From the NCBI GenBank assembly GCA_035455265.1, contig DATIFK010000095.1, positions 1-14,525 on the forward strand: DNA of 14,525 nt, in the 5' to 3' direction. Shown in pieces: positions 13,572 to 14,525 of the stretch (position 1 is its first letter; the number at the start of each line of letters is the position of its first letter). The position numbers were made by a program, and so were the translations under genes. The notes below the pieces were generated by a model. It ran no database searches. It worked only from the letters and a program-made list of their open reading frames with translations, and was not told where the DNA came from. This DNA is from MGOM01 sp035455265 (GTDB lineage: Bacteria > Chloroflexota > Anaerolineae > Anaerolineales > E44-bin32).

Positions 13572-14525
13572 ATGAAGCGCTGGCTCACGCCCGCTCTCGT
13601 TCTCTTCCTGCTCTCGCCAGCTATCGGCGAGTTGTTGTCCTCTTCCTCGCCGCCGGCGGAGTTCTTCAAGCCGTTGGCCTTCTTGCTCCTGGCGTCGCTC
13701 TACGGCAGCGGGGCCCTGCTGGTTCGCGAGCTGGCCCATCGTTGGGGCGGGGGCTGGTCGAGCGTGCTGCTGCTGGGCGCGGCGTATGGGATCGTCGAGG
13801 AAGGCCTGGCCGTCAAGAGCTTCTTCGACCCCGGCTGGATGGACCTTGGTCCGCTGGCGGTCTACGGACGGTGGGCGGGCACGAACTGGGTGTGGGCGCT
13901 CGGGTTGACGATCTACCATGCCGTCTTCAGCATCGGAATCCCCATCCTGCTGGTCGGATTGATGTTCCCGGCGCAACGCCATCGACCATGGCTGACGACT
14001 CGCGGCCTGCGCGTCATCAGCGCGCTGTTTGCCGTGACAACGATGTTCATCCACTTCGCGTTGACTCCCTACCGGCCTCCGCTGGCAGGGCTCATCCTGG
14101 CGGCGGCCGCCGTCGTCGGACTGGGTTGGTGGGCGCGCCGGGTTCCAGCACCACGCGTCGAGGATGCCGGCGCGCCTCCGACATCCCCGCGGCGGTTGGC
14201 GGTGGCTGGCTTTGCCGCGACTCTCGGGTTGTTCTTCCTGCTGTGGTTCCTGCCGAACACGCCTCTGCCGGCCCTCGTCTGGATGGGCCTGGTCGTGGCC
14301 TACGTCGCCTGGTTATGGATCTCGCTCGGACGCAAGGCGATGCATCCCCGGTGGACGGCGCTTCACGCATGGGCCCTGGCCACCGGCGCGTTGACGTTCT
14401 TCATCCTGCTTTCCCCGCTGATCGAGATAGACCGCAACCGAACGGACAACAGAAGCGGCATGACGCTGGTCGGGCTGGCGACGGCGGCGGGGTTGATCTG
14501 GCTGGGGAGACGACTTCGCGTGGAG
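13572..14525 (+). CDS. Polytopic membrane protein of unknown function, C-terminus outside window
   Basis: 318 codons are visible from ATG 13572 to the right edge with no stop, so the gene is partial. GGAGG at 13562-13566 is five bases before the ATG. There are about eight to ten hydrophobic segments and no obvious soluble domain except a basic/proline linker around residues 187-208. The best-marked region is LYGSGALLVRELAHRWGG followed by AAYGIVEEGLAVKSFFDPGW: charged Arg52-Glu53 and Glu76-Glu77 pairs inside or beside membrane helices, and His116 in the next helix (GLTIYHAVFS). I recognise no named family. Paired acidic residues and a histidine in the membrane recall intramembrane CAAX/CPBP-type proteases, but the EExxxR spacing is not met. 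An integral inner-membrane protein is safe; an enzymatic role is speculation. Confidence 0.8.
   Translation, partial: MKRWLTPALVLFLLSPAIGELLSSSSPPAEFFKPLAFLLLASLYGSGALLVRELAHRWGGGWSSVLLLGAAYGIVEEGLAVKSFFDPGWMDLGPLAVYGRWAGTNWVWALGLTIYHAVFSIGIPILLVGLMFPAQRHRPWLTTRGLRVISALFAVTTMFIHFALTPYRPPLAGLILAAAAVVGLGWWARRVPAPRVEDAGAPPTSPRRLAVAGFAATLGLFFLLWFLPNTPLPALVWMGLVVAYVAWLWISLGRKAMHPRWTALHAWALATGALTFFILLSPLIEIDRNRTDNRSGMTLVGLATAAGLIWLGRRLRVE

Noticed and set aside
13786..13820. Calling the right-edge membrane protein a CPBP/CAAX protease
   Set aside because: The EE pair is followed by GLAVK rather than the xxxR of the motif, and the second and third motifs are not clearly present.

Overview
The window looks like bacterial chromosome of high GC content, most plausibly Chloroflexota (Anaerolineae-like). 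I base this on the mix of features: a secreted protein with a Pro/Thr 'TPTPT' linker, a soluble Ser/Thr kinase fused to an AAA ATPase and TPRs, an MrfA-type helicase, a D-Ala-D-Ala-ligase-like ATP-grasp enzyme, and heptad repeat arrays in the spacers. This is inference from gene style, not a database match. I see no rRNA, tRNA, CRISPR array, transposase or phage gene, and no gene-free stretch above 300 bases.

Layout. 1-2329 (-) is a secreted metzincin-like metalloprotease that runs off the left edge; its full extent is open at one end. A 122-base divergent spacer (2330-2451) carries a good sigma-70-type promoter for it, and a -10 box placed so close to the next gene that the message may be leaderless. 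2452-5682 (+) is a co-directional block: an EamA/DMT exporter, a formate/nitrite (FNT) channel, a 76-residue stand-alone Lrp/AsnC ligand-sensing (RAM) domain, and an APH-fold phosphotransferase. The FNT and RAM genes are 19 bases apart and should be one transcript. 5837-13314 (-) holds three genes facing the block: the kinase-AAA-TPR regulator, the helicase, and the ATP-grasp enzyme. 13572-14525 (+) is a polytopic membrane protein of unknown function that runs off the right edge.

The genes do not form one obvious pathway. The clearest functional pair is FNT plus RAM (a small-anion channel with a small-molecule sensor). The helicase is probably DNA repair, and the kinase-AAA-TPR protein is a signal-integration regulator.

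The most unusual structure is a family of heptad-repeat inverted elements (unit about AGTNGTC, with its complement in the opposite arm). They occupy four spacers and, in degraded form, a fifth. They touch functional sites: one starts inside a stop codon, one ends on the base before a start codon, and one supplies both a stop codon and the -35 box of the neighbouring promoter. Other points worth a second look are an ATP-grasp gene whose perfect Shine-Dalgarno faces an ACG instead of a normal start, an HNH zinc-finger module inserted in the helicase just before its zinc-binding domain, an Asp-to-Glu change at the catalytic position of the APH enzyme, and two genes with a -10 box exactly 8 bases before the start codon.
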